Shown: positions 1-7,455, counted from the first letter of the stretch. The stretch is DNA of 21,515 bases from Fen-671 sp035502515 (GCA_035502515.1 DATJUH010000276.1:1-21515); one strand, 5' to 3'. Notes: generated by a model not told the origin, from the letters alone. A program made the numbers and translations.

Positions 1-102
1 GGGGCCCGGGTCCCCCGTCGGGTCGTCCAGGAGCTCACCGACCGGTTGCACCGGGAACTACAAGACGTTTTCGATACGGCGCAGGCGCTCGCCGGCCTTT
101 GA
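1..102 (+). CDS. C-terminal end of probable 1-acyl-glycerol-3-phosphate acyltransferase (partial)
   Basis: This frame is open from the first base to a TGA at 100-102 and encodes the last 33 residues of a protein that starts outside the window. The tail (VVQELTDRLHRELQDVFDTA) is an amphipathic helix of the kind that ends PlsC-family lysophosphatidate acyltransferases, membrane enzymes that add the second acyl chain to make phosphatidate. Context supports this, since plsC often lies near ispH and der in actinobacteria. No catalytic motif (HX4D) is visible because only the end is present, so the name rests on tail similarity and neighbourhood. Another family with a charged C-terminal helix remains possible. 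Confidence 0.45.
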   Translation, partial: GARVPRRVVQELTDRLHRELQDVFDTAQALAGL

Positions 103-130
103 GCCTCGTCTAACTCTAACTGCCCGGCTC

Positions 131-167
131 GTGCGCGCCAGGTGTGCTTATCGTGACACTGGCGCGC
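131..167. repeat. Hairpin repeat, copy 1 (conserved loop GCTTATCGT)
   Basis: A perfect 9-bp stem (133-141 GCGCGCCAG with 159-167 CTGGCGCGC) continues as TGT/ACA after one bulged G and closes on the loop GCTTATCGTG. A second copy at 5377-5413 is identical at 31 of 37 positions. The copy lies 28 bp after the plsC stop, in a convergent intergenic space. There is no T-tract. It may be a terminator-like or protein-binding dispersed repeat. Confidence 0.7.
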
Positions 168-169
168 CC

Positions 170-334
170 GAGTACGACGACCCGGGGAACGCCATCGCCC
201 TTTGCCGCGGGACGGCGACGCCTCAGGTCGTCAGCTTCCCGTCCCAGACGGCCCAGCACGCACGGGTCGTCCTGACCGCCGGTGAGGCCCCGTACTGGTC
301 GTCGATCGACGAGTTCTACCTCTACAGCAGCTAA
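170..334 (+). pseudogene. Fragment of a discoidin (F5/8 type C)-like domain
   Basis: The frame ending at TAA 332-334 encodes a stretch ending RVVLTAGEAPYWSSIDEFYL plus YSS. This matches the last two strands of discoidin/F5-8 type C carbohydrate-binding domains, which typically read 'aRyvRvvlTag...yWsIaEf.vy'. Only about 50 residues of a roughly 130-residue domain are present. There is no signal peptide and no catalytic domain. The only available start (GTG at 131) lies inside the hairpin repeat, so the reading frame runs straight out of the repeat. I read it as the 3' remnant of a secreted glycosidase-type gene, decayed or cut at the hairpin. A short expressed peptide of 67 residues from GTG 131 cannot be excluded. 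Confidence 0.45.
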
Positions 335-407
335 TTACCACGACCAGATCGAGCCGGGCCTCAGCCGCCGGCGAGGGGAAGCCGTCCTGTACGAGCGAAT
401 TTCACCT

Positions 408-431
408 CCGGGGCGGCCGGGCCCGTTTTTT
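408..431 (+). terminator. Possible short hairpin with T6 tract
   Basis: CGGG at 409-412 pairs with CCCG at 422-425 and is followed directly by six T residues (426-431). It would stop plus-strand transcription arriving from plsC and the discoidin fragment, just before the convergent aldo/keto reductase stop at 449. The stem is short, so this is tentative. Confidence 0.35.
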
Positions 432-448
432 CATTTAATGGGAACTGG

Positions 449-1309
449 TCAGACGAAAAGGGGCTCGACGCCTCGCCGGCTCAACAATGACTGCATTTCC
501 TCATCGGACGGGCGCGACGAAAAGCGGGCGGCGGCATCGAGGACCAGGGGCAGGATGTCCATGTCCGACACACTGTTCAGGAAGACCTCTGACCGGCCCA
601 GCACCCACCAAACGGCCAGATCTATGTCGGCCGGGTCTTCCAACGGCTCGTACCAGGGAGCGCGGGTATGGGTACGATCGCCCCAGGGCCGCGCCGCGAT
701 GGACTTTATGGTCTGGACGGCGGCGTTGCGCGACCCGCACGTAGAAACAAGGGCGTCGAAATTCTCCGCGTAATAGTCGTTTTGCGCCGTTATGAAGTTG
801 TACGGCAGCAGGACGGCGTCGAAATCGAAACGCTCGAGCGAGCGCCTGTGCATGGCCGCGATCTCCAACCCGTGACCGGTGACACCGATGAAGCGGACCA
901 GGCCTTCGTCCCGGGCGGCTATGGCCGCTTCGAGAGCGCCCCCCGGGCCCATGGCGACGTCCCACTCGATGGGGTCGACCAGGTTGTGCAACTGCCACAG
1001 GTCGACGTGGTCGACGCCCATGCGGTCCAGGGAACGCTCTAGCTCCTTGCGGGCTTCGGCGGCGGTGCGCTCACCCGTCTTGGTGGCGAGGAAGAACTGG
1101 CCCGGTGCCCGGGCCAGCCACGGCCCGATGCGCTCTTCGGCGTCGCCGTAACTGGCGGCGACGTCGATGTGGTTGATGCCGGCTTCGACGATGACGTCGA
1201 AAGTGCGGTCGGCCTCGGCCTGGCTGGCGGCCGAAAGCGCGGCCGCACCGAACAGGACCCTGGTGCTCTCGTGCCCCGTCCGCCCGAATGGTGCCTTCTG
1301 GATCGTCAT
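449..1309 (-). CDS. Aldo/keto reductase
   Basis: A 286-residue NAD(P)H-dependent aldo/keto reductase with a TIM-barrel fold, expected to be cytosolic. The catalytic tetrad is visible: Asp49 and Tyr54 in HIDVAASYGDAE, Lys77 in FFLATKTG, and His108 in DLWQLHNL. The N-terminal FGRTGHESTRVLFGAA is typical of the family. The substrate cannot be read from the sequence. It starts at ATG 1309, only 21 bp after the ispH stop on the same strand, so the two are probably co-transcribed. The gap contains TACTAA, a possible internal -10 box, and no clear Shine-Dalgarno. The family name is secure, the physiological role unknown. Confidence 0.9.
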   Translation of the reverse strand: MTIQKAPFGRTGHESTRVLFGAAALSAASQAEADRTFDVIVEAGINHIDVAASYGDAEERIGPWLARAPGQFFLATKTGERTAAEARKELERSLDRMGVDHVDLWQLHNLVDPIEWDVAMGPGGALEAAIAARDEGLVRFIGVTGHGLEIAAMHRRSLERFDFDAVLLPYNFITAQNDYYAENFDALVSTCGSRNAAVQTIKSIAARPWGDRTHTRAPWYEPLEDPADIDLAVWWVLGRSEVFLNSVSDMDILPLVLDAAARFSSRPSDEEMQSLLSRRGVEPLFV

Positions 1310-1330
1310 GGCACCGTTTTAGTACCGCTG

Positions 1331-2383
1331 TCAGCCCAATGTGGCCAACACTTTGGCCGCCGGCATGTCGCGACCGTCGAGGGGAGTACCGTCGCGACCA
1401 TCGCGTTCGGCCCCCCCGAGCGGCGCGAAGGCCACCGCGCCGAGGGCGCCGGCCACCGAACGCAGCACTTCTCTCAGTTCCCGGGGCAGCGGGAAGTACT
1501 CGTCCTCGGGCACCGCGTGCACCTCTTCGGCCCCAAGAGCGGGGGCCAAGCGTTCAATGACCTCTTCGACCAGGGCCTCCGGGGCGGAGGCGCCGGCGAT
1601 CACTCCGACCACCCCGGAGAGATCGTCAGGCAGCTCGTCGGCCCGGTTAGCTCGCAGCACCCGTGGGCAACCGGCGGCGCTCGCGGTACGCACGAGGGCC
1701 AATGTGTTCGACGAGTTGTTGCTCCCGATGACCACGACGGCGTCGCAGCGGTCGGCGATGGCCCGGAGCGCCGCCTGCCGGTTGGTGGTGGCAAAGCACA
1801 GGTCGCTGCGCCCGGGGACCCAGAGGTCGGGCCAGCGCCGCTGTGCCGCTTCGAGGACACTGCGCCATTCGTCGACGGCCAGCGTCGTTTGGGCCAGGAA
1901 AGCGACGGGGGCACCGGGCTCGGGGAGGGCATCCACCTCGGCCACACTTTCCACCCGGCGGATGGCCGAGGGGGCCACCGCCATCGTGGCCATAGCTTCC
2001 TCGTGGCCCTCATGGCCGACGTAAAGGATCGAATAACCCTTCGAAGCCCGCAGCTTGACCTCGTGGTGGACTTTGGTCACCAGCGGGCACACGGCATTGA
2101 CAACCGCGCCGCCGCCGGCCCGGGCGGCCTCCACCACCTCCGGCGCCGACCCGTGAGCCGACAACATCAGAGGCCGGCCCGGGGGGACCTCGGAGACGTC
2201 CTCTACAAAAATGACGCCCAGCTGCCGGAACCGCTCCACGACCACCTGGTTGTGCACGATCTCGTGGTAGCAGTAGACGGGAGGATCGAAGACCTTCACC
2301 ATCCAGGCCAGCGCTTTGATGGCCATCTCGACGCCGGCGCAGAAGCCGCGAGGGGAGGCGAGCAGCACCTTTTGGACGTCCAC
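1331..2383 (-). CDS. ispH: 4-hydroxy-3-methylbut-2-enyl diphosphate reductase
   Basis: The last enzyme of the MEP isoprenoid pathway. It reduces HMBPP to IPP and DMAPP using a [4Fe-4S] cluster. With the GTG start at 2383 the protein has 350 residues, and the three cluster cysteines are Cys15 (PRGFCAGV), Cys99 (NAVCPLVTKVH) and Cys196 (DLCFATTNRQ). The diphosphate-binding residues are present in HEIVHN (His44), SAHGSAP (His77) and GHEGHEE (His124), as is SNNSSN. A longer in-frame extension up to 2527 is possible, but it reads as low-quality Arg/Pro-rich sequence and overlaps the divergent promoter region. GTG 2368 is an alternative start. The C-terminus carries about 30 extra residues (GGAERDGRDGTPLDG) compared with the mycobacterial enzyme as I recall it. 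It is followed by the aldo/keto reductase and is divergent from the DUF512 gene. Confidence 0.95.
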   Translation of the reverse strand: MDVQKVLLASPRGFCAGVEMAIKALAWMVKVFDPPVYCYHEIVHNQVVVERFRQLGVIFVEDVSEVPPGRPLMLSAHGSAPEVVEAARAGGGAVVNAVCPLVTKVHHEVKLRASKGYSILYVGHEGHEEAMATMAVAPSAIRRVESVAEVDALPEPGAPVAFLAQTTLAVDEWRSVLEAAQRRWPDLWVPGRSDLCFATTNRQAALRAIADRCDAVVVIGSNNSSNTLALVRTASAAGCPRVLRANRADELPDDLSGVVGVIAGASAPEALVEEVIERLAPALGAEEVHAVPEDEYFPLPRELREVLRSVAGALGAVAFAPLGGAERDGRDGTPLDGRDMPAAKVLATLG

Positions 2384-2556
2384 CCTTTCGAATTTACCGG
2401 CTGAGCGCCGGTCATCCCAGGGGCGGCCCCGGCCCTTCACCCACCTCTCAGGTTCGTGCCGTCCCGGGTGGCACACCCGGCTACATGGCCCACGCGCCGG
2501 CCCCGCCGCCGGCGCGTAGCAGTTCATCGTCTCCGACGCCTATCCTGGGTGACGCC
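2384..2556. promoter_or_regulatory. Divergent promoter region between ispH and the DUF512 gene
   Basis: This 173-bp region separates two divergent genes and must carry promoters in both directions. On the plus strand TATCCT at 2541-2546 is a good -10 box whose expected start (about 2553) lies only a few bases before ATG 2557, giving a nearly leaderless transcript. No convincing -35 is seen. On the minus strand GAAAGGG directly precedes the ispH start. Confidence 0.4.
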
Positions 2557-3981
2557 ATGGCCCTCCCCAGAGTGGTCGCGGTGACCCCCGGGTCGCCGGC
2601 GGACCGGGCCGGCGTCCTGCCCGGCGATGAGCTAGTCGCCCTGGACGGCCAGCTCCCCCGAGACATCATCGAATACCAGCTGCTGGCGGACCAGGAGAGC
2701 CTTGGCCTCGAGGTGAGCCGCGGCGGCATCGAGTTCTCCCTGCAGGTCGAGCGCCAGGGCGGTGAACCGCTGGGGATGGAGGTCGACGCCGCCCTCTTCG
2801 ACCGGGTACGGACGTGCGACAACCACTGCGAGTTCTGCTTCATCCACCAGTTGCCGAAGGGCATGCGCAAAAGCCTGTACGTGCGGGACGACGACTACCG
2901 TTTGTCGTTCCTGTACGGCAACTTCACCACTCTGACCCGCTTCACCGAGGCCGACCTCGAACGGGTCCTGACGGAGGGCCTTTCACCGCTGTTCGTCTCC
3001 ATCCACGCCACTGACCCCGAGGTCCGCGCCCGGATGCTGCGCAACCGGCGCGGGGCCAGCAGCCTGCGCTGGCTGCGGGCCCTCCTGGACGGAGGGATCG
3101 AGGTCCACGGCCAGGTGGTCGTCTGTCCCGGCGTCAACGACGGCGAGGTCCTGGAGAGCACGCTGGCGGGCGTGCTCGACGAGTACCCAGAGCTAGCCAG
3201 CGTGGCCTGCGTGCCGCTCGGTGTCAGCCGCTTCAACCGGGAGGCGGCCATGCGGCCTCATACGCCGGCCGAGGCGGCCAATGTCATCGACGTGGCCGAG
3301 GAGTGGCAGGCCATCTATGCCGCCTGTCTCGGCCGGCGCCTGGTCTACGCCGCAGACGAGTACTACCTCGTGGCCGGCCGTCCCTTCCCGGCGCTCGAGA
3401 CATACGGTGCCGTGGCCCAGCACGACAACGGGATCGGCATGGCCCGGGCCTTCGAGGCGGCGTTCGAGGGGCGGGCAGAAGAGCTGGAGGGCGAAGCCGG
3501 CCCGAGCGGGTTCTTCCGGTCGGTCGAAGGCGCCCCCGCCGTCGGTTACCGGGCGCCCCGGGCCTGCGGCGGCGTCAGCATGCTCCCGCCCCGGGGAGCC
3601 GGGACGACCATCCTGACCGGCGAGTACGGCGCCCGGGTGCTGGCCCCTCTGGTTGACCGGCTGCCCGGGGACGTGGAAATAGTGGCCGTACGCAACGAGT
3701 TTTTTGGGGGGAACACCGCCGTGGCCGGCTTGCTGACCGGCGCCGACCTCTCGAACGCCCTGGCCGGTCTGCCCAAAGGCCGGCGCTACCTGATCCCGGA
3801 CAGTTGCCTGAGCGGGGGAAGGTTCCTCGACGGGATGTCGCTTGACGACCTTCCCCGCCCGGTGGAACCGGTCCCGGCCGACGGCGCTTCCCTCCGGCGG
3901 GCGCTCGACCTCGAATGGGCCGGTGGACGGCCGGGACCAGCCGGGGAAGGGCCCGAGCGTACGGCGGAACTCGTCAGATGA
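2557..3981 (+). CDS. DUF512 / radical-SAM-like iron-sulfur protein with N-terminal PDZ-like domain
   Basis: A 474-residue protein of the DUF512 family, whose gene is commonly found beside der and whose function is not established. Residues 1-60 form a PDZ-like module (VVAVTPGSPADRAGVLPGDE). It is followed by the Cys cluster C87-x3-C91-x2-C94 in TCDNHCEFCFIHQLP, the radical-SAM-type [4Fe-4S] signature. Further family blocks are SLYVRDDDYRLSFLYGNF, SIHATDPEVR, GQVVVCPGVNDG and AADEYYLVAGRP. The C-terminal part (residues 330-440, with TGEYGARVLAPL and FFGGNTAVAGLLTG) is the DUF512 domain proper. ATG 2557 is preferred over 2485 because the family begins at the PDZ module and a -10 box lies just before it. 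Its TGA overlaps the der ATG, so the two are translationally coupled. Confidence 0.9.
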   Translation: MALPRVVAVTPGSPADRAGVLPGDELVALDGQLPRDIIEYQLLADQESLGLEVSRGGIEFSLQVERQGGEPLGMEVDAALFDRVRTCDNHCEFCFIHQLPKGMRKSLYVRDDDYRLSFLYGNFTTLTRFTEADLERVLTEGLSPLFVSIHATDPEVRARMLRNRRGASSLRWLRALLDGGIEVHGQVVVCPGVNDGEVLESTLAGVLDEYPELASVACVPLGVSRFNREAAMRPHTPAEAANVIDVAEEWQAIYAACLGRRLVYAADEYYLVAGRPFPALETYGAVAQHDNGIGMARAFEAAFEGRAEELEGEAGPSGFFRSVEGAPAVGYRAPRACGGVSMLPPRGAGTTILTGEYGARVLAPLVDRLPGDVEIVAVRNEFFGGNTAVAGLLTGADLSNALAGLPKGRRYLIPDSCLSGGRFLDGMSLDDLPRPVEPVPADGASLRRALDLEWAGGRPGPAGEGPERTAELVR

Positions 3982-5327
3982 CCGCTGAACGGCCCGTCGT
4001 GGCCGTCGTCGGCCGCCCCAACGTAGGCAAATCGACGCTCGTCAACCGCATCCTCGGCCGGCGAGAGACCATAGTCGAGCAGCGCCCCGGCGTGACTCGC
4101 GACCGGAAGGTCCTGGAGGCCGAGTGGACGGGGCGGGAGTTCACCCTCGTCGACACGGGCGGCTGGCAAGCCGGCGGTATGCCGCTCGACAAGCTCGTCT
4201 CGGCCCAGGCTCAGCGAGCCGTCAACGAGGCCGATGCCGTCCTGTTCGTGGTCGACGTGTCGGTCGGGCCCACTGAGGAAGACGCCGACGTGGCCCGGCT
4301 GCTGCTGCGTTCGGGCACGCCCGTCGTGCTGGCCGTCAACAAGGTCGACAACGCCGCCCGCGAGGCCGACATCTGGGAATTTGCCGGGCTCGGCTTTGCC
4401 CAGCCGTGGCCTGTGTCGGCCCTGCACGGCCGCGGTTCGGGCGACCTTCTCGACGCATTGGTGATGGCTCTCGAGCCTGCGCACCCGCCCGCGTCCGTGG
4501 ACTTGGCGGCCGAAGAGCCGGAAACCGGGGAGCTCATGGACCAGACCGGCGACCAGCAGGCCATCTCGGTGGCCATCGTCGGCCGGCCCAACGTCGGTAA
4601 GTCGACCCTTTTCAACCGGCTCATCGGGGACGAGCGGGCCATCGTCCACGACATGCCCGGCACCACCAGGGACGCTATCGACACCCTCGTGGAAACGCCC
4701 GAGGGACCGGTGCGCTTCATAGACACGGCCGGGATGCGCCGGCGCACGAAGGAGGCGGAGGGGGCCGAGTACTACTCCATGGTCAGGGCGCTGCGGGCCA
4801 TCGACCAGGCCGCCCTGGCCCTGCTCGTCATCGACGGGACCGAGGGGGTCACCCGCCAGGACCAGCGGCTGGCCGAGCGAGTGGACGCCGCCGGCAACCC
4901 GATCGTCATTTTGCTGAACAAGTGGGACCTGCTCGACGCCGAGGCCAAGGCCAGAGTGAGGGCGCAGGTGGGGGACATGCTGGGGTTCATTTCGTACGCG
5001 CCCGTGCTGGAGGTAAGCGCCCTTACCGGCCGGGGGACGCACCGGCTGTACCCAGCGCTGGCCAAGGCCACCGATGCTTACCGCCGCCGGGTGCCGACGG
5101 CGTCTTTGAACCAGGCCATCGCCGCCGCCCAGGCCGCCCAGCCCGCCCCGCACGGGGCGCGAGTGCTCTACGCCACCCAAGGGGCCACGGACCCGCCTAC
5201 ATTCACGCTCTTTACGTCCAAGGAACTGCCGGCCAGCTATATGCGCTACCTCGAACGCTCCATCCGGGAACGCTTCGGTTTCGGGCCCACGCCGCTCAAA
5301 CTGAGGGCCCGGCGCCGGGCCAGCTGA
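3978..5327 (+). CDS. der: Ribosome biogenesis GTPase Der (EngA)
   Basis: A 449-residue double GTPase required for maturation of the 50S ribosomal subunit. There are two P-loops (GRPNVGKST near residues 12-20 and again near 198-206), each followed by DTGG or DTAG switch II motifs and NKVD or NKWD specificity motifs. A C-terminal KH-like RNA-binding domain ends in FTLFTSKELPASYMRYLERS and a basic tail (LKLRARRRAS). The ATG at 3978 forms an ATGA overlap with the DUF512 stop. The upstream in-frame ATG at 3915 lies inside DUF512 and would add non-family sequence. Length and motif order are normal for the family. Confidence 0.97.
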   Translation: MTAERPVVAVVGRPNVGKSTLVNRILGRRETIVEQRPGVTRDRKVLEAEWTGREFTLVDTGGWQAGGMPLDKLVSAQAQRAVNEADAVLFVVDVSVGPTEEDADVARLLLRSGTPVVLAVNKVDNAAREADIWEFAGLGFAQPWPVSALHGRGSGDLLDALVMALEPAHPPASVDLAAEEPETGELMDQTGDQQAISVAIVGRPNVGKSTLFNRLIGDERAIVHDMPGTTRDAIDTLVETPEGPVRFIDTAGMRRRTKEAEGAEYYSMVRALRAIDQAALALLVIDGTEGVTRQDQRLAERVDAAGNPIVILLNKWDLLDAEAKARVRAQVGDMLGFISYAPVLEVSALTGRGTHRLYPALAKATDAYRRRVPTASLNQAIAAAQAAQPAPHGARVLYATQGATDPPTFTLFTSKELPASYMRYLERSIRERFGFGPTPLKLRARRRAS

Positions 5328-5357
5328 CGGGGCCCGAAGGACCGCGGGCCGGGGGAG

Positions 5358-5377
5358 CGGGGCTCAGCTGAGGCCCG
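5358..5377 (+). terminator. Palindrome after der
   Basis: CTCAGCTGAG at 5363-5372 is a perfect palindrome flanked by CGGG/CCCG with one mismatch. It lies about 30 bp after the der stop, between convergent genes, and touches hairpin repeat copy 2. It lacks a T-tract, so terminator function is only suggested by position. Confidence 0.3.
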
Positions 5378-5415
5378 TGCGCGGTAGGTGCGCTTATCGT
5401 TACACCAGCGCGCAC
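5377..5415. repeat. Hairpin repeat, copy 2 (conserved loop GCTTATCGT)
   Basis: GTGCGCG (5377-5383) pairs with CGCGCAC (5409-5415) and GGTG (5387-5390) with CACC (5403-5406). The loop is CGCTTATCGTTA. Compared with copy 1 at 131-167, the loop and outer stem are kept while inner stem bases differ. Both copies lie just after the last gene of a plus-strand unit and before a minus-strand gene. The region 5416-5528 up to mscL shows nothing else recognisable. Confidence 0.7.
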
Positions 5416-5528
5416 AAGTCGGGCGCGTTGTCGACTGAACCCGCCGCTGACGGCGTGCCCCGGCTTGGCACGCCTCTGAAGGGGTGACCCGGCGGGGGTA
5501 CCCCTGGTGGGCACTGTCTGTCGTGGGC

Positions 5529-5957
5529 TCAGGACTGCGCCGGCTGCTCGGTGCCGCAGTACTTGCATTTCGAGGCGGCGAGGGGCAAGTCGTCGGACAA
5601 ACAGGCTGGGCACGTCTTTACCGGCGCCGGGTCGCCAAAAGCGGAGATACCCCGCCGGGCCTGTATAGACCGGTACGGGACGACAATCAGAAAATAGACG
5701 ACCGCAATGAAGACGAAGAAATAAACGATCGCAGAAATCAACGCCCCGAAGTTGATGAACGTCGAGGCATTGCCGGGTTGCCCAAGTTGTACCCCCAGCC
5801 CAAAGGAACGCTTCCCCTGAATGCGGCTTATCAGCGGGTCGATGATGTTCGTCGTAAAGGCCGCAATCAACATGCTGAAAGCCAGCGCCACGATCAAGCC
5901 CACCGCTATGACCACAACGTTGCCTTGGAGCAAGAAGTTCTTGAAACCTTTGAGCAC
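5529..5957 (-). CDS. mscL: Large-conductance mechanosensitive channel with C-terminal zinc ribbon
   Basis: A 142-residue MscL, the homopentameric inner-membrane pore that opens under membrane tension during osmotic downshock. The amphipathic N-terminus (MLKGFKNFLLQGN) leads into TM1 (about residues 13-40, with VIAVGLIVALAF), a periplasmic loop, and TM2 (about 70-94). The usual cytoplasmic helical bundle is replaced by a treble-clef or zinc-ribbon-like tail with two Cys pairs, C116-P-A-C119 and C131-K-Y-C134. The GTG start at 5957 has a clear AGGAG Shine-Dalgarno 7 nt upstream. It has a long structured upstream region of its own. The MscL assignment is firm. Zinc binding by the tail is inferred from the cysteine spacing. 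Confidence 0.93.
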   Translation of the reverse strand: MLKGFKNFLLQGNVVVIAVGLIVALAFSMLIAAFTTNIIDPLISRIQGKRSFGLGVQLGQPGNASTFINFGALISAIVYFFVFIAVVYFLIVVPYRSIQARRGISAFGDPAPVKTCPACLSDDLPLAASKCKYCGTEQPAQS

Positions 5958-6216
5958 AGCCGGCTCCTTTCAGGTCAGGTTTATGGCAGTCCCGTGCCGG
6001 AGGAACTCGCCTTAGCGTTAGTTGTCGGCACAGAGGTTCGCGGAGCTACCCACACGCAAGGGAGCGGCCAATCAGTGCCTCTGTGTATTGCATTTCAGCC
6101 GGCCAAGGTTTCGTGGCACAATTGGCCGCTCTCCTTTTCTGAGCGCAGCGGGTTTCGCCAACCTCGGCAAGCATAGGGCTCGTCAGCCGGCGGCCAAGGG
6201 AATGTGGTCCCGCCTT
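5958..6216 (-). promoter_or_regulatory. Structured leader/intergenic region upstream of mscL
   Basis: This 259-bp gap between the PP2C phosphatase stop and the mscL start is rich in structure. GAGCGGCCAAT (6062-6072) and ATTGGCCGCTC (6121-6131) are perfect 11-bp inverted repeats, extended inward by GTGCC/GGCAC. A second minus-strand hairpin pairs GTGCCG (6031-6026) with CGGCAC (5999-5994) and has inner stems AACT/AGTT and CGC/GCG. The minus-strand segment CCGACAACTAAC (6028-6017), with a possible long-range pairing of 6166-6172 to 6005-6011, resembles the 3' core and P1 stem of ydaO-type c-di-AMP riboswitches. The rest does not match well. It may hold the phosphatase terminator, an mscL promoter and an RNA switch. 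Confidence 0.4.
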
Positions 6217-7377
6217 TTAGACCCGCCGGACGGCCAGGATGGCCACGTCGTCGGCCAGCGGCGAAGAAAAGTCCCTGGCCGCCTCCAGGAGGGTCTTGCA
6301 AATGATGGTGGTGTCCTGGCCCGGGTCGCGGCGCACGATGTGAGCGATGCGTTCCTCTCCGAATAGCTGGCCGCCTGAGCGCGCCTCCGACAGGCCGTCG
6401 GTGTACAGCACGACCAGGTCCCCGATCTCGAGCGGCAGGTCCCGGGAGAAATAGGTGGCGTCCGGGTCGAGCGCCAGCAACGGGCCGGTTGCCCGCAACG
6501 TCCGCATGTCCCCGTGCTGCCACACAAACGCCGGCGGGTGACCGGCAGACGCGTGGCGCATGGTGTTGGCTTCCGTGTCGAAGATCAAAACGCAAACCGA
6601 CACCATGTCTTCGGGGCGTCCTGAGGTTGAAAGGGTCTTGTTGAGCTCTTCGAGGGCTTGGGCCGGGTCCCGGTACTGGCGCAGGAAAGTCCGCAGGATG
6701 TGCTTGACCTGGAAAGCGGTTATGGAAGGTTCGATGCCGTGACCGGCCATGTCCCCGATCAGGACAGCCAAGCGTTGCGGCCCGGTCGGGAAAACGTCGT
6801 AGAAGTCGCCCGCCATCAGCCCGGTGCCCGCTTCGTAGACGCGGCCGATATCGAAACCCTCGTGCACGGGCAAGGTCTCGGGGGCCAGGCGGGCGGCCCA
6901 CGCCCTGGGGGCGAGCTGTTCCTGGGCCAGGACCTCCTCGGCCCGCCGTTCCAATTGGGATCGTTGCTCGGCCAGGCGGGCCTCCGACAAGAAACGCGGC
7001 GCGTACCGGATGGAGAACACAGCCGGCACGCTCACTCCGAGTAAAAGCAGTTCGAACCAGGGCGAAGTCGAAAACGACGCCAGGAGGAAGCCCCCTGCCA
7101 ATACGGCATAGAGGACGGTGGCGTGGAGGTCCTTGTTAAAGGCGCTCCGGGCCAGTTCGGCCGCTTCGGAACTCGTACCCGTGGACAGGGACTCCTCGTG
7201 GATACGACGAGCAGCCCGGGCCAGCCGGGAGGCAGCCCGGCCCCAGACACTGGCGGCGATGGCGCAAACAATCCCCGCTGCGGCCAGCCACGGCTGGGGA
7301 ATGACGCTCTCCCACCCGGATGAGGCACTTGCGGTCAGCGGGTGCAGCGCCAATAACGCCGTACTCACCAACGGCAT
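6217..7377 (-). CDS. Membrane-anchored SpoIIE-type PP2C serine/threonine phosphatase
   Basis: A 386-residue protein with an N-terminal membrane part and a C-terminal SpoIIE/RsbU-type PPM phosphatase. Hydrophobic segments lie near residues 28-46 and 86-123, followed by a charged, probably coiled linker (residues 128-155, EARLAEQRSQLERRAEEVLA). The phosphatase domain shows the metal-binding motifs: Asp191 in MAGDFYDVF, Asp209 in IGDMAGHG, SAGHPPAFV, YTDGLSEAR and the terminal DDVAILAVRR. Such enzymes usually dephosphorylate anti-anti-sigma (STAS) proteins in partner-switching stress pathways, but no STAS or anti-sigma kinase gene is in the window, so the target is unknown. It lies 78 bp after the mucin-like gene on the same strand, and TAGCCT just before the ATG may be its own -10 box. 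Confidence 0.9.
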   Translation of the reverse strand: MPLVSTALLALHPLTASASSGWESVIPQPWLAAAGIVCAIAASVWGRAASRLARAARRIHEESLSTGTSSEAAELARSAFNKDLHATVLYAVLAGGFLLASFSTSPWFELLLLGVSVPAVFSIRYAPRFLSEARLAEQRSQLERRAEEVLAQEQLAPRAWAARLAPETLPVHEGFDIGRVYEAGTGLMAGDFYDVFPTGPQRLAVLIGDMAGHGIEPSITAFQVKHILRTFLRQYRDPAQALEELNKTLSTSGRPEDMVSVCVLIFDTEANTMRHASAGHPPAFVWQHGDMRTLRATGPLLALDPDATYFSRDLPLEIGDLVVLYTDGLSEARSGGQLFGEERIAHIVRRDPGQDTTIICKTLLEAARDFSSPLADDVAILAVRRV

Positions 7378-7389
7378 GCCTAAAGGCTA

Positions 7390-7439
7390 CCGGAGCTTCG
7401 TTCGAGCTAGCGGGACCACGTCTCGTGTGCAGGCTCCGG
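7390..7439 (-). terminator. Inverted repeat between the mucin-like gene and the phosphatase gene
   Basis: CCGGAGC (7390-7396) and GCTCCGG (7433-7439) form a perfect 7-bp inverted repeat with a 36-nt loop that contains CACG-TCT-CGTG. It occupies most of the 78-bp gap after the last gene of the exporter operon. It may be a terminator or attenuator. There is no T-tract. Confidence 0.25.
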
Positions 7440-7455
7440 CTATTGGCCCCACCTG

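Noticed and set aside
2384..2527. 48-codon N-terminal extension of IspH
   Set aside because: It is not family-like, contains Pro/Arg/Gly-rich sequence, and covers the divergent promoter region.
3786..5180. 464-codon minus-strand open frame
   Set aside because: It is a shadow of der and DUF512, which have full motif sets. The antisense frame shows no domain.
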